In this document: piece by piece, positions 33,948-42,413 of the stretch
Layout: each line of letters starts with the position of its first letter
Position numbering within the stretch: the stretch's first letter is position 1
Source of the DNA: Celeribacter baekdonensis B30
GTDB taxonomy: Bacteria > Pseudomonadota > Alphaproteobacteria > Rhodobacterales > Rhodobacteraceae
Direction: 5' to 3'
NCBI RefSeq assembly: GCF_000299875.1
Contig: NZ_AMRK01000005.1
Location: 1-64,000 of the forward strand
DNA: 64,000 bases
The notes under the pieces: generated by a model
Databases searched by the model: none
Told to the model about the DNA's origin: nothing
What the model saw: the letters and a program-made list of their open reading frames with translations, nothing else
Position numbers and translations under genes: made by a program

Positions 33948-34916
33948 ATGACCACGCTGCATGACGATCTCATCGTCTTCGACGGGCTGATCATCTCGGA
34001 CTGGGGCCGCCCCGTGTTCGAGGCGATGGCCCAGGGCGGGCTGACCGCAGCCAATTGCACCTGCTCGGTTTGGGAAAACTTCCGTGACACGATGCTGGCC
34101 ATCGGTGCCTGGAACACCCAGTTCCGCGACAACGCCGACCTGATTGTTAAGGCCAAGACCGTGGCGGACATCCGCCGCGCCAAGGTCGAAGGCAAGGCCG
34201 GCATCGTCCTTGGCTTTCAGAACACCACCGCTTTTGAGGACCGTTTGGAAACCATCGAGCTCTTCAAAGAACAGGGCGTCGGCATCGTTCAGATGACCTA
34301 CAACACCCAGAACCTCGTGGGCTCTGGATGCTATGAGAGCACAGATAGCGGTCTGTCGGATTTCGGCCATGAGGTAGTGGCCGAGATGAACCGCGTCGGC
34401 ATCCTCTGCGATCTCAGCCATGTGGGGCCGAAGACCTCCGAAGATGTAATTCGCGCATCGAAAAAGCCGGTCGCCTATTCACATTGCCTGCCCGCCGGGC
34501 TCAAGGCGCACCCGCGCAACAAATCCGACGACCAGCTCCGTTTTATCGCGGATCACGACGGCTTTGTCGGTGTAACGATGTTCCCGCCCTTTCTGGCGGC
34601 TGGCAACGGCGCGACGGTGGACGACTACGTGGCCGCGATCGACTATATCGTGAACCTCGTGGGCGAAGAACGTGTCGGCTTTGGCACCGATTTCACCATG
34701 GGATACGGCTCGAAGTTCTTTGAGTACCTGAACCGCGACAAAGGCTATGCCCGCCAGCTCACGGAAATCTGGGAGGTCGAATTCCCCGACGGTCTCGAAT
34801 CCATTGCCGATTTCCCGAACCTGACCGCCGCTATGGAGCGGGCCGGGTGGTCCGAGATCAAGATTCGCCGCGTGATGGGCGAGAACTGGCTGTCGCTGCT
34901 CGACCGCGTTTGGTGA
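33948..34916 (+). CDS. M19 (membrane-dipeptidase) family protein with altered metal site
   Basis: 322 aa, TIM-barrel fold of the M19/COG2355 family. His158 (CDLSHVG), His179 (YSHCLPAG), Arg190 (HPRNKSDDQL) and Asp248 (GFGTDF) match canonical metal or catalytic positions. The N-terminal His-x-Asp pair is absent (FDGLIISDW; Leu14-Ile15-Ile16), and the bridging Glu is Gln91 (LGFQNTT). So a normal two-zinc dipeptidase site is unlikely. It lies 14 bp after livF, with no signal peptide, as the last gene of the transporter operon, so it should act in the cytosol on the imported compound. Confidence 0.8.
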   Translation: MTTLHDDLIVFDGLIISDWGRPVFEAMAQGGLTAANCTCSVWENFRDTMLAIGAWNTQFRDNADLIVKAKTVADIRRAKVEGKAGIVLGFQNTTAFEDRLETIELFKEQGVGIVQMTYNTQNLVGSGCYESTDSGLSDFGHEVVAEMNRVGILCDLSHVGPKTSEDVIRASKKPVAYSHCLPAGLKAHPRNKSDDQLRFIADHDGFVGVTMFPPFLAAGNGATVDDYVAAIDYIVNLVGEERVGFGTDFTMGYGSKFFEYLNRDKGYARQLTEIWEVEFPDGLESIADFPNLTAAMERAGWSEIKIRRVMGENWLSLLDRVW

Positions 34917-34923
34917 TCTCCGG

Positions 34924-34945
34924 CGCCGGGGCATTGCCCCCGGCG
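34924..34945 (+). terminator. GC-rich hairpin after the Liv/M19 operon
   Basis: CGCCGGGG and CCCCGGCG enclose a 6-nt loop 7 bp past the M19 stop codon. There is no clear T run, so termination is likely but may need Rho. Confidence 0.5.
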
Positions 34946-34982
34946 TCTATGGTGTTTGCGGGTCAGGATGTTCCGAAACGCC

Positions 34983-35120
34983 TCAGCTCAAGATCTGTAT
35001 CTTACGGGTGGCGTCCGGCGACAGCATGGTCGTCATGATGCGGTTGCGGAACACCTCTACATGGCGGGCGGCGACGCGTTCGGCGCCCTCCGTACCCTGC
35101 TCGCGGATGCCGGAGAGTGC
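34983..35120 (-). pseudogene. Remnant: C-terminus of a GntR-type (FCD) regulator
   Basis: Forty-five codons of a helical tail (IREQGTEGAERVAARHVEVF, then RIMTTMLSPDATRK) that ends at a TGA and is preceded by an in-frame stop. The pattern fits the last helices of a GntR/FCD regulator. It has no HTH, so it is a fossil. Confidence 0.45.
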
Positions 35121-35436
35121 AGAATCCTACGCTACGGCGGTTTGATCACTTTTTTGACCACCTGTATTCACCGGTGAGAAAGGTGTGGGCCCAGGATTGC
35201 CGAGTTCTCCTGACTGAAAGCGCCTTGGCATCAGACCAAAGTGCGCAGCCACTGGGGGAGAGCGAAATCGGCTATAAAGGTCATTCTTTATGAAATTTTG
35301 TATCAATAGACTGTGCCGGCGGGATTCAGCCCCATTGAAAAGAAAAGATTTTTAAGATGTTGATAGGTAATGTCAGATGGAACGCCACAGTTGTGGGACC
35401 CGGCATAAAATGACCATTCCGGCACAGATCAAATGA
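35121..35436. other. Gap with IS21-like repeats
   Basis: No gene recognised. AAAATGACCATTCC (35407 onward) and CAAATGACCATCGG (35430 onward) are direct repeats like those inside IS21-type ends, so an old IS end may lie here. Confidence 0.4.
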
Positions 35437-35471
35437 CCATCGGCAACCCAAGTTGCCGATGGTTTCTTTTT
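35437..35471 (+). terminator. Intrinsic terminator, isolated
   Basis: CCATCGGCAA and TTGCCGATGG form a perfect 10-bp stem with a 6-nt loop, followed by TTTCTTTTT. No intact gene precedes it on the plus strand, so it belongs to a lost gene or IS element. Confidence 0.7.
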
Positions 35472-35598
35472 ACTTCAATGACTTAATCCTGTTTTTCTCG
35501 TTTGCGCTACTGTCTTTGACGCATGTTCGATGCCGTGCTCCGTGCCCTTGCCGATCTCCGCCCTGTTGCGGACAAAAGGCGGCTGACTGACTACCCGA

Positions 35599-35709
35599 CG
35601 GTTGCGGGCGATGCTGGAAGAGGGGTTCAGGGCTGAGGGGCCGATGATCATCGAAGCGCTTGTCAGCAGCGCGGAATATGACGAGCTGGTTCTGTTTAAG
35701 GATAAGTAG
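35599..35709 (+). pseudogene. Remnant: C-terminus of a thiamine-diphosphate enzyme
   Basis: Thirty-six codons with the acetolactate-synthase-like tail AMLEEGFRAEGPMIIEALVS and EYDELVLFKDK, ending at TAG 35707-35709. The rest of the enzyme is absent. Family assignment is tentative. Confidence 0.4.
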
Positions 35710-36745
35710 GCGCTCCTCGCGGGAAGGCGCACAAGAGCTTGGGCCGGCCGCAACAAACGTAGCGCTTTAGGGTGCTTCCTGTGTCCAGGACCGATGACCA
35801 TAATAGCAAAGATCGGCCTTTGACGGACCTATCGGGCGGCGTTGACGACATGAACTGCGAGCGTGTGAGCGGCAACGTTACATCCGCATTCGGCAACCGC
35901 GTATGCCAGACATCCTCGGGCTGGATGTCCACGACGCGCTCCGCCCTCTCGAATTCTGCGGCGCGGGCGCGGGACCAGTCGATTCTGGCCCTGCCCGTCA
36001 GCAAGAGTGCCTCGCCTGTGGCAAAATCAGGAATGAACAATCCTGCGCGGCCGCAAACCTCGATGTTGCCAAGTGTGTTGTAGTATCGATTGCCCGCATA
36101 ATCCGGAAAGGAAAGTGAGCCGTCCGCATTCAGACGCAAGACACCAGGCATGCCCCCGCGATGGGAAACATCCGCACCGTCTTCTGCGTAGGTCGCGATG
36201 AAGAAGGTGTCCGCCGAAGAGATAATCCGCTGTGCAGTCACATCGTCGATTGCAACGCGTTTACCTGCGTCAGGCGGAAATGACGTCGCAGGCGGTCGGA
36301 TATCGCGCGTCCGGATGTATTTCGGGCAGTTGCCATAGCTCTGTTCGACATCAATCGACAGAACGTTCTTTGTTGCGGCAGTGATGACCCCATTCACACG
36401 GTTGCGCCGACGGGTCGCAAAGTCCAACCCAAGCACCGCCGCCTTGCTGCCTGGTCGTAGGTCCAGACCCAGCGGGTCGGTAAGCACTGGGTAGGTGTGG
36501 GCGATCAGCCGTGTGGGTGTTGCTTGCGCCCCGGTTGGCAGCGGGCAAACAGTCGCCCAAGGCCGGCCCTGCATATCCCGCAGGCCGACAAACAGCGCCG
36601 GCAGGCTTTCAAAGAAAGCCTGATGTTGCGGGGGCATCTCCGCCCGGATGGCGCGGGCAGCGCGTTCGCGATACTCTGCCGGAACACCGGTGCGGTCCTG
36701 CACTGCGCGTTCGCCCGCGTGGAAAACGTAATCAGGCCGGGTCAT
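35696..36745 (-). CDS. Pyridoxamine 5'-phosphate oxidase-like FMN protein, C-terminus probably altered
   Basis: 349 aa from ATG 36745 (AGGACA 6 nt upstream). The central split barrel has SSADTFFIATYAEDGADVSHRGG, LSFPDYAGNRYYNTLGNI and TGEALLLTGRARIDW, a PPOX/FMN flavoprotein pattern. The last 50 residues (after FMSSTPPDRSV) are low in family character and run into the thiamine-enzyme fragment, so the original C-terminus, sometimes a ferredoxin-reductase domain in relatives, was probably lost. Last of a three-gene operon with an AhpD-like and an NTF2-like gene. Confidence 0.7.
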   Translation of the reverse strand: MTRPDYVFHAGERAVQDRTGVPAEYRERAARAIRAEMPPQHQAFFESLPALFVGLRDMQGRPWATVCPLPTGAQATPTRLIAHTYPVLTDPLGLDLRPGSKAAVLGLDFATRRRNRVNGVITAATKNVLSIDVEQSYGNCPKYIRTRDIRPPATSFPPDAGKRVAIDDVTAQRIISSADTFFIATYAEDGADVSHRGGMPGVLRLNADGSLSFPDYAGNRYYNTLGNIEVCGRAGLFIPDFATGEALLLTGRARIDWSRARAAEFERAERVVDIQPEDVWHTRLPNADVTLPLTRSQFMSSTPPDRSVKGRSLLLWSSVLDTGSTLKRYVCCGRPKLLCAFPRGAPTYP

Positions 36746-36763
36746 GGAGCTGTCCTGCACAGG

Positions 36764-37234
36764 TCAAAGGCCAAGATCGGACAGGCCCGGATGATCGTCA
36801 GGGCGCCGACCGAGTGGCCAGTGAAACTTGCGCTCATCTTCGCGGATCGGATGCTCGTTGATGCTGGCATGACGGTGCGCCATCAAACCGTCTTCGGCGA
36901 AGTCCCAGTTCTCGTTGCCATAGGCCCGGAACCATTGCCCGCTGTCATCTCGGTATTCATAGGCATAGCGCACGGCGATGCGGTTGCCGGCAAAGGCCCA
37001 AAGCTCCTTGATCAGGCGATAGTCCAGTTCGCGTGCCCATTTGCGGGTCAGAAAGGCCTCGATCTCGGCGCGGCCCACCGGAAATTCGGCGCGGTTGCGC
37101 CAGCGGCTGTCCTGCGTATAGGCCAGCGTCACCTTCGCTGGATCACGGGAATTCCAGCCGTCCTCGGCCAGGCGGACCTTTTCCTTGGCACTATCTTCGG
37201 TGAATGGGGGGAGCGGGGGGCGGCACATTGGCAT
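36764..37234 (-). CDS. NTF2-like protein of the DUF1348 family
   Basis: 156 aa. The DUF1348 pattern is clear: [34 protein letters not shown] and [19 protein letters not shown], then [13 protein letters not shown] and YGNENWDF. Function is unknown; the family often accompanies oxidoreductases under stress regulators. ATG 37234 has AAGGAC just upstream. Confidence 0.85.
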   Translation of the reverse strand: MPMCRPPLPPFTEDSAKEKVRLAEDGWNSRDPAKVTLAYTQDSRWRNRAEFPVGRAEIEAFLTRKWARELDYRLIKELWAFAGNRIAVRYAYEYRDDSGQWFRAYGNENWDFAEDGLMAHRHASINEHPIREDERKFHWPLGRRPDDHPGLSDLGL

Positions 37235-37299
37235 GTCCTTTTTCAGTTGAAGGGGGGGAGAGGCAGGCGGCCGGATAGGGCCCGGCCGCACTACCAGAG

Positions 37300-37854
37300 T
37301 CAGGCTGCGATCTCGGTTGAATCGACCACCGGGAAATCGATCTCGGTCTGGGCCAATTCGTTCAGGTAGTTGGTCCAGACGTTCAAAGCGACATGCTGCA
37401 CAATTTCGATGATCTGGCCGTCGTCATACCCGGCCTCACGGACATCGCGCAGATCCTCTGCGGCGACGCGTCCTCGCGCGCCCACCACCTTGACGGCAAA
37501 CCGCACGGCGGCATCCGCCTTGGCGTCGTTGGAGCGCCCGGCACGGTTGGCCGCGATCTCGGCCTCGTCGAGTTTGGCGAGGTTCTTGCCAAGGTAAGTA
37601 TGGGCAGAAAGGCAGTAGTTGCAGCCGTTCGCTTGCGCCACTGCCAAGGCCACCCGTTCGCGGGTTGCGGCGGGCAGACGGCCTTTGCCAAGGGCACCGG
37701 ACAGGCTGAGGTACCCTTCCAGCGCGGCCGGGCTGACACTGGCAAGACGGAACAGGTTGGGGACCGAGCCAAGCTGTTTTTCGACGGCTTGCAACAGCGG
37801 TTGCGATGCGTCAGGCGCGGCTGCGATGTTGATGGGATAGGGAATGCGGGACAT
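37300..37854 (-). CDS. AhpD-like carboxymuconolactone-decarboxylase-fold peroxidase
   Basis: 184 aa. The active-site motif is [20 protein letters not shown] with CxxC and the downstream His, as in AhpD-like alkylhydroperoxidases. ATG 37854 lies after GGAG-like sequence; the frame is open further up but enters the divergent promoter. First gene of the operon opposite a LysR gene. Confidence 0.87.
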   Translation of the reverse strand: MSRIPYPINIAAAPDASQPLLQAVEKQLGSVPNLFRLASVSPAALEGYLSLSGALGKGRLPAATRERVALAVAQANGCNYCLSAHTYLGKNLAKLDEAEIAANRAGRSNDAKADAAVRFAVKVVGARGRVAAEDLRDVREAGYDDGQIIEIVQHVALNVWTNYLNELAQTEIDFPVVDSTEIAA

Positions 37855-37925
37855 GAAAAAGCTCCTTTGCTTGTGGTGTGAGGTAGATTTAGGAGCTTCC
37901 ATATTTTGGCGATAGATCATAAAAA

Positions 37926-37942
37926 TGAGATAAAGATTCTCA
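37926..37942. promoter_or_regulatory. Possible LysR operator
   Basis: TGAGA and TCTCA are perfect inverted arms with a 7-nt spacer, 15 bp before the LysR start codon and between divergent genes, the usual place for a LysR binding site. Confidence 0.45.
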
Positions 37943-37957
37943 AATTTTGGAAAGCAT

Positions 37958-38854
37958 ATGACCGACCGCCTTGAGACCATGTCCATATTTGTGTGCGTCG
38001 TGGACGAAGGCAGCCTGACAGCCGGCGCCCGTGCCTTGGCGATGCCAATCGCGACGGTTAGCCGCCGGATTTCCGAACTGGAGGACAAACTTGGGGCCGA
38101 GTTGTTGCTGCGGTCCCCACGGGGGTTGACACTTACGGATACCGGCCAAACCTATATCGCGGCCTGCCGCAGGATACTTGAAGAGGTTGCAGAAGCAGAG
38201 CGCAACGCCAGCGGTGAATTCACTGCTCCTCGGGGGACGCTGACGATGACCGCCCCCATCGTTTTTGGACGGTTGCACGTACTGCCCGTGGTGACCGCCT
38301 TTCTAAAGGGCTTCCCGGATATCGACATACGGTTGGAACTGACGGACCGTCCAGTCAACCTGCACGAGGAACACCTTGATCTGGCGGTCCGCATCGGACC
38401 GCTTTCGGACAGTATGTTCATTGCGCGCAAAGTGGGCGAGGTGCGCCGCATTATCTGCGCCAGCCCCGCCTATCTGGCGAAACACGACCCCCCAAAAAAT
38501 CCCGGCGATCTTGCGAAGCTGGATGCCATTACATTCCAAAGCCTCCTGCCGCCGCAGAACTGGCAATTTGACTCCGAGCAACCGCAGAAAGTCATGCCGA
38601 TGCGCGCGCGCCTGATTGTGAACACAGCCGAAGCGGCGATTGATGCTGCTATTGACGGGTTGGGTTTCACGCGCGTTCTGTCCTATCAGGCCGCCGAGGC
38701 GATCAAGGCCGGGAAGCTGGTGCCGCTTTTGCAGGAATTCGAACCCGCAGCCTGGCCCGTCCATCTTCTCTACGAACCGCGCGCCCTGATCCCTCAAAAA
38801 CTCCGCGCTTTCCTCGATTTTGCCGGACCGAGGATTGCAACCCACATGGCCTGA
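37958..38854 (+). CDS. LysR-family regulator
   Basis: 298 aa. HTH at about 5-65 (MSIFVCVVDEGSLTAGARAL, then SRRISELEDKLGAELLLRS) and a PBP-like effector domain. It resembles DhcR/AaeR-type LTTRs that have MSIFV-DEGS near the N-terminus. Divergent from the AhpD/DUF1348/PPOX operon, which it likely controls. Confidence 0.9.
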   Translation: MTDRLETMSIFVCVVDEGSLTAGARALAMPIATVSRRISELEDKLGAELLLRSPRGLTLTDTGQTYIAACRRILEEVAEAERNASGEFTAPRGTLTMTAPIVFGRLHVLPVVTAFLKGFPDIDIRLELTDRPVNLHEEHLDLAVRIGPLSDSMFIARKVGEVRRIICASPAYLAKHDPPKNPGDLAKLDAITFQSLLPPQNWQFDSEQPQKVMPMRARLIVNTAEAAIDAAIDGLGFTRVLSYQAAEAIKAGKLVPLLQEFEPAAWPVHLLYEPRALIPQKLRAFLDFAGPRIATHMA

Positions 38855-39140
38855 TCCTCTCCACTCCTGCAGTCACCGCCTTGGCCAATCGGGAAACTTA
38901 TCTCAACAATGTTTGCAGACACCGTTTAAGGTGACCAAGGCCTGTTGTTGGTAATGGTATAAAAGTCCCGGTTTGGATCAGAGATGCTTGACGATTGGCG
39001 CAAAGTTTCCTGACGCAGCCCGCTGTACGCATTCAGAAAATCCGCCGCATGGAGGAAAACATGTAAGATGTTCGGTATTCAGCGTGGGAGGTCAGACAAA
39101 TTTGCCTTTTACGTCACATCGAGTACGTTCTCAGGCAGCC

Positions 39141-39818
39141 CTATTCCTCCAGAAAATTTTGCTCAGTGCCCTGTCCAAACCGCACCGCAAGATCGCGCGT
39201 CGCCTCTTTTGCCGCGATTACCGAACGGTCATGTCGCGCGTCCTTGAATTCCTGATACTCGATGGCAATTGTTTCGATCTCGGCCGCATCAACACCAAGA
39301 TAATGTGCGCAGGCGGCGATTGCGGGGTCCAGCGCATTCATGTGCGCACGCGGCTCGCCGGCGTCAAATCCGAACTCGCCGCGCGATGACAGGACGACCA
39401 GTTTTTTGCCCTTCAGGATCGGCTGGATTGGGACATCGCCCCGCGCCAGGTCAAAGGAAAACGTCCGCCCGATCCGGGCGATGTGATCAATCCAGCCCTT
39501 CAAGGCGGCAGGCATCCCGTAATTGTACATCGGCGCGCCCAGCACTATGATGTCTGCGGCCTCGACCTCGTCAATCAGCCTGTCCGACAAGGCCAGTCGT
39601 TCGGCCATCCAATCGTCGCGGGCGTCAAGCGGGGTAAAGGCCGCGTGGATAAATCGGTGGTCAATCGCCGGAACGGGGGCGCGCCCGATGTCGCGGGTGA
39701 TCACATTGGCATCCGGGTTGGCGGCTAGAAATTCGGAGATGAACAGCGTTGTCAGCATACGGGTCAGCGAGCGGTCTTCCAGCTGTGCGCTGGCGTCGAT
39801 ACGAAGCAAGGTCGTCAT
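39141..39818 (-). CDS. azoR: FMN-dependent NADH-azoreductase (AzoR family)
   Basis: 225 aa flavodoxin-like quinone reductase. RIDASAQLEDRSLTRML is the phosphate-binding start, then GAPMYNYGMPAALKGWIDHIARIGRTF (about 95-121) and VVLSSRGEFG. It reduces azo dyes and quinones by two-electron transfer. ATG 39818 has AGGAG upstream. Divergent from a LysR gene with a perfect palindrome between them. Confidence 0.92.
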   Translation of the reverse strand: MTTLLRIDASAQLEDRSLTRMLTTLFISEFLAANPDANVITRDIGRAPVPAIDHRFIHAAFTPLDARDDWMAERLALSDRLIDEVEAADIIVLGAPMYNYGMPAALKGWIDHIARIGRTFSFDLARGDVPIQPILKGKKLVVLSSRGEFGFDAGEPRAHMNALDPAIAACAHYLGVDAAEIETIAIEYQEFKDARHDRSVIAAKEATRDLAVRFGQGTEQNFLEE

Positions 39819-39871
39819 AGGTTTCTCCTGTGTAGGGGCCGGCATGGCCCCGTCGCAGCAGGAGGTAGCAG

Positions 39872-39890
39872 TGGCCAAAACCTTTGGCCA
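39872..39890. promoter_or_regulatory. Perfect palindrome, likely operator between azoR and LysR genes
   Basis: TGGCCAAA-ACC-TTTGGCCA, two perfect 8-bp arms. A second smaller dyad, TGAAT-GAG-ATTCA, lies at 39914-39926. Together they resemble primary and secondary LysR sites. Confidence 0.6.
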
Positions 39891-39941
39891 AAGCGAATAT
39901 TTCAGGCATAAGATGAATGAGATTCACCCTGCGAGACAACG

Positions 39942-40820
39942 ATGCGGAAATTGCCACCTTTACACGCCCTGCGCGCTTTTGAGGCCGCCGCCCGGCATCT
40001 GCATTTTGCCGATGCGGCAGAGGAACTGGGCCTGACGCCGACCGCGATCAGCCATCAGGTGCGGCAGTTGGAGGACATTCTGGGAGTGACATTGTTCCAC
40101 CGCTTTCCCCGGCCTGTGCGTTTGACGGCAGCGGGGGAAAAGCTGTTTCCGGTGCTGCGCCGGGCGCTGGACCAGATTGCAGGCACAATCGACCAACTGG
40201 CCATTACCACCGCCGAAACACCACTGCGCCTGTCAGTGACCATGGCTTTTGCCAGCCGCTGGCTGATGGCGCGCTTGCCGCGTCTGGGTGCAGAAACGGG
40301 GCTGAAAATCACGGTAGAGGCCGCCGACCTGCCCGCCGATCTGCATGCGTCGGATATCGACATGGCAATTCGCTATGCGGGCCAGCCCGATGACCGGGCG
40401 GAATGGCACCGGCTTTTTGACGATGCGATCATTCCGGTCTGTGCGCCGGATCTGGTGAACCTGCCGCTGACACCGGATGGCATCATGGCGCTGCCTTTGC
40501 TGGACTACCGTTGGAAATCCGCGTCGCAGAACGCGCCCAGCTGGCAGCGCTGGCACGCCCGTGCCGACGTCAAGGCATCACTGCCCGCTGTGGCCCAGAC
40601 CTTTTCCGAAGAGATTCACGCGATTGACGCGGCGGTGTCGGGGCAGGGCGCGGTTCTGGCCTCACAACAGCTGGTGGCGGATCTGCTCAACGCCGGTCAG
40701 CTCGTGCAGCTCTCCGACATTGCGTTGCCGGGCCTGACCTATTGGGCGGTGTTCCTGTCCACTCATTCGGATCAGGACCGGCTGGCGCAACTGTTGGACT
40801 GGATGCGCCAGCAAAGCTGA
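39942..40820 (+). CDS. LysR-family regulator (GcvA type)
   Basis: 292 aa. MRKLPPLHALRAFEAAARHLHFADAAEELG and TAISHQVRQLEDILGVTLF are typical of GcvA-like LTTRs. Effector domain follows. It is divergent from azoR and probably regulates it. Its stop codon is 1 bp from the end of the convergent DUF1989 gene. Confidence 0.9.
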   Translation: MRKLPPLHALRAFEAAARHLHFADAAEELGLTPTAISHQVRQLEDILGVTLFHRFPRPVRLTAAGEKLFPVLRRALDQIAGTIDQLAITTAETPLRLSVTMAFASRWLMARLPRLGAETGLKITVEAADLPADLHASDIDMAIRYAGQPDDRAEWHRLFDDAIIPVCAPDLVNLPLTPDGIMALPLLDYRWKSASQNAPSWQRWHARADVKASLPAVAQTFSEEIHAIDAAVSGQGAVLASQQLVADLLNAGQLVQLSDIALPGLTYWAVFLSTHSDQDRLAQLLDWMRQQS

Positions 40821-40821
40821 A

Positions 40822-41517
40822 TCAGGCGGCCGAGACGGTCACCGACAGGCCGCGCGGCACGGCGTCTGCGCCATTGATCGGCAACAGATCCATCGGACAG
40901 GCGGAGACCACGGCGATCAGGTCCATCTCGGCGCGAAACATAACCGCGTCACCGGCCCGCGAGACCGGCGGCAGCCAGACCATCTCGCCCCCTGCGCGGG
41001 CGGGCGTGTTCATCCACAGGTTGAACGGGCAGGGCACCTGCGGCAAGGCCACGCCAATCGCCGCCAGAGCCATTCGTAGGTTGTCGGTGCAATTGTCATG
41101 ATACCCCTGATGGCCCAGCTCGTGATACCGGTGAATGTCGCAAGAGGCGACAAGCGTGTCATGCACCCCCTCGGAACTGTCAGAGATCAGCGTCAGGATC
41201 GCCCGCCTGCGGTTGGTCACCAGCGCATCACCGGCAGAGGGGCAGAGTTTGCGCAGGTTCGGGCGCATATGCTCCATCGACAGATGCTCGCCGGGGTCGG
41301 CGGCGCTGAACGCCCAGAAATCGGCCACCTGACTGCCGTGGCAGTTGGTGACGGTCAGCATCTGCCCTTGTTCCACACGGATGGCGCGGCCCTGACGTGC
41401 GGGCACGTCATAGACAATGTCCAGGTGCGGCTGGCCTAGATCGCCCACGGTCTCAAATGCTGAAGGGTTGCTGCCATCAGAGCGGGCGGAGTCGAAGGGA
41501 AGGGGGAAATCGCTCAT
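40822..41517 (-). CDS. DUF1989 (urea-carboxylase-associated) protein
   Basis: 231 aa. The DUF1989 pattern: YDVPARQGRAIRVEQGQMLTVTNCHGSQVADFWAF, then LVASCDIHRYHELGHQGYHDNC and PFNLWMNTP, with His/Cys metal-ligand candidates. The family is found next to urea amidolyase genes and is thought to act on small nitrogen compounds; its reaction is not settled. AGGAG stands 9 nt before ATG 41517. It overlaps the deacetylase gene end by 4 nt. Confidence 0.85.
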   Translation of the reverse strand: MSDFPLPFDSARSDGSNPSAFETVGDLGQPHLDIVYDVPARQGRAIRVEQGQMLTVTNCHGSQVADFWAFSAADPGEHLSMEHMRPNLRKLCPSAGDALVTNRRRAILTLISDSSEGVHDTLVASCDIHRYHELGHQGYHDNCTDNLRMALAAIGVALPQVPCPFNLWMNTPARAGGEMVWLPPVSRAGDAVMFRAEMDLIAVVSACPMDLLPINGADAVPRGLSVTVSAA

Positions 41518-42413
41518 CTTGATACTCCTTGAAAGACGGCAGTGGGATAAGGGGTTGCGGGTTCCACATGCGGAGTCCAAGCTCCGCTGTCGCGCAACTG
41601 CCGGACATGTGCGGCGATGTCTTCCAGCGGGGCGAACCAGACATCGGGGCGGGACAGAACGGTCTCCAGCCAGCGATCAACCACGCGCCAGCGCGCCAGC
41701 CGCCCGGTCAGAAACGGGTGCCAGATTCCGACCCACAATCCGCCCGCTTCATATTGCGCCTCGAACTCGGCAAAGGAGGCTTCCAGCCCCTGCGCGGGGC
41801 TCATCACTGGCATCATATAGCCGATCTCGGCATAATGGGCGAAGGGCGGCCAGTCGTCGCTGCCCCAGTGGACGGGCACTTCGATCAGATCCCCTTTGGC
41901 GGCGGACAGGACATAGGGCAGGTCGTCGGCCATCATGGATGAATCATATGTCAGCCCATGGGCGATCGCCAGGTCGATGACCCGTGGCGTGACGTTGTAG
42001 GCTGGTGCGCGGTAACCGCGCGGGGTCTGGCCAGTGGCGCGTTTGTGAGCGTCCAGCGTCCGCTCGAACCAATAGGTCTGCTCGGCATCGGACATCTCGG
42101 TGGGGTCTTCGTGCAGATAGCCATGCAGCCCGATTTCATGGCCGTCTTTCAGAATCGCCTCAACGGTTTCGGGATAGGTTTCCATCACCCATCCGGGCAT
42201 GAAAAACGACTGTTTCAATCCCAGCCGGCGATAGGTTTCCAGAATGCGCGGCACCCCGGCGTTGGGGCCATAGCGGCCCATGCTGATGGGGTACAACCGC
42301 CGATGGCTGTCGTTCGGACGCGCGATGTGGATCAGGCTGTCGGCATCGACGTCAAAGGTGATGGCACAGGCGCAGCGCGCGCCGTTGGGCCAGGGGATCG
42401 GGTTGCGGATCAT
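41514..42413 (-). CDS. Polysaccharide deacetylase-family protein (PuuE-like)
   Basis: 299 aa NodB-homology protein. ITFDVDADS with the first metal Asp, then the EIGLHGYLHEDP metal His pair, RGYRAPAYNVTPRV and VPVHWGSDDW. The pattern resembles the cofactor-independent allantoinase PuuE group, which opens small cyclic amides rather than chitin. ATG 42413 has AAAGGAC upstream; a TTG at 42419 is possible. It stands between DUF1989 and a broken amidase. Confidence 0.85.
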   Translation of the reverse strand: MIRNPIPWPNGARCACAITFDVDADSLIHIARPNDSHRRLYPISMGRYGPNAGVPRILETYRRLGLKQSFFMPGWVMETYPETVEAILKDGHEIGLHGYLHEDPTEMSDAEQTYWFERTLDAHKRATGQTPRGYRAPAYNVTPRVIDLAIAHGLTYDSSMMADDLPYVLSAAKGDLIEVPVHWGSDDWPPFAHYAEIGYMMPVMSPAQGLEASFAEFEAQYEAGGLWVGIWHPFLTGRLARWRVVDRWLETVLSRPDVWFAPLEDIAAHVRQLRDSGAWTPHVEPATPYPTAVFQGVSR

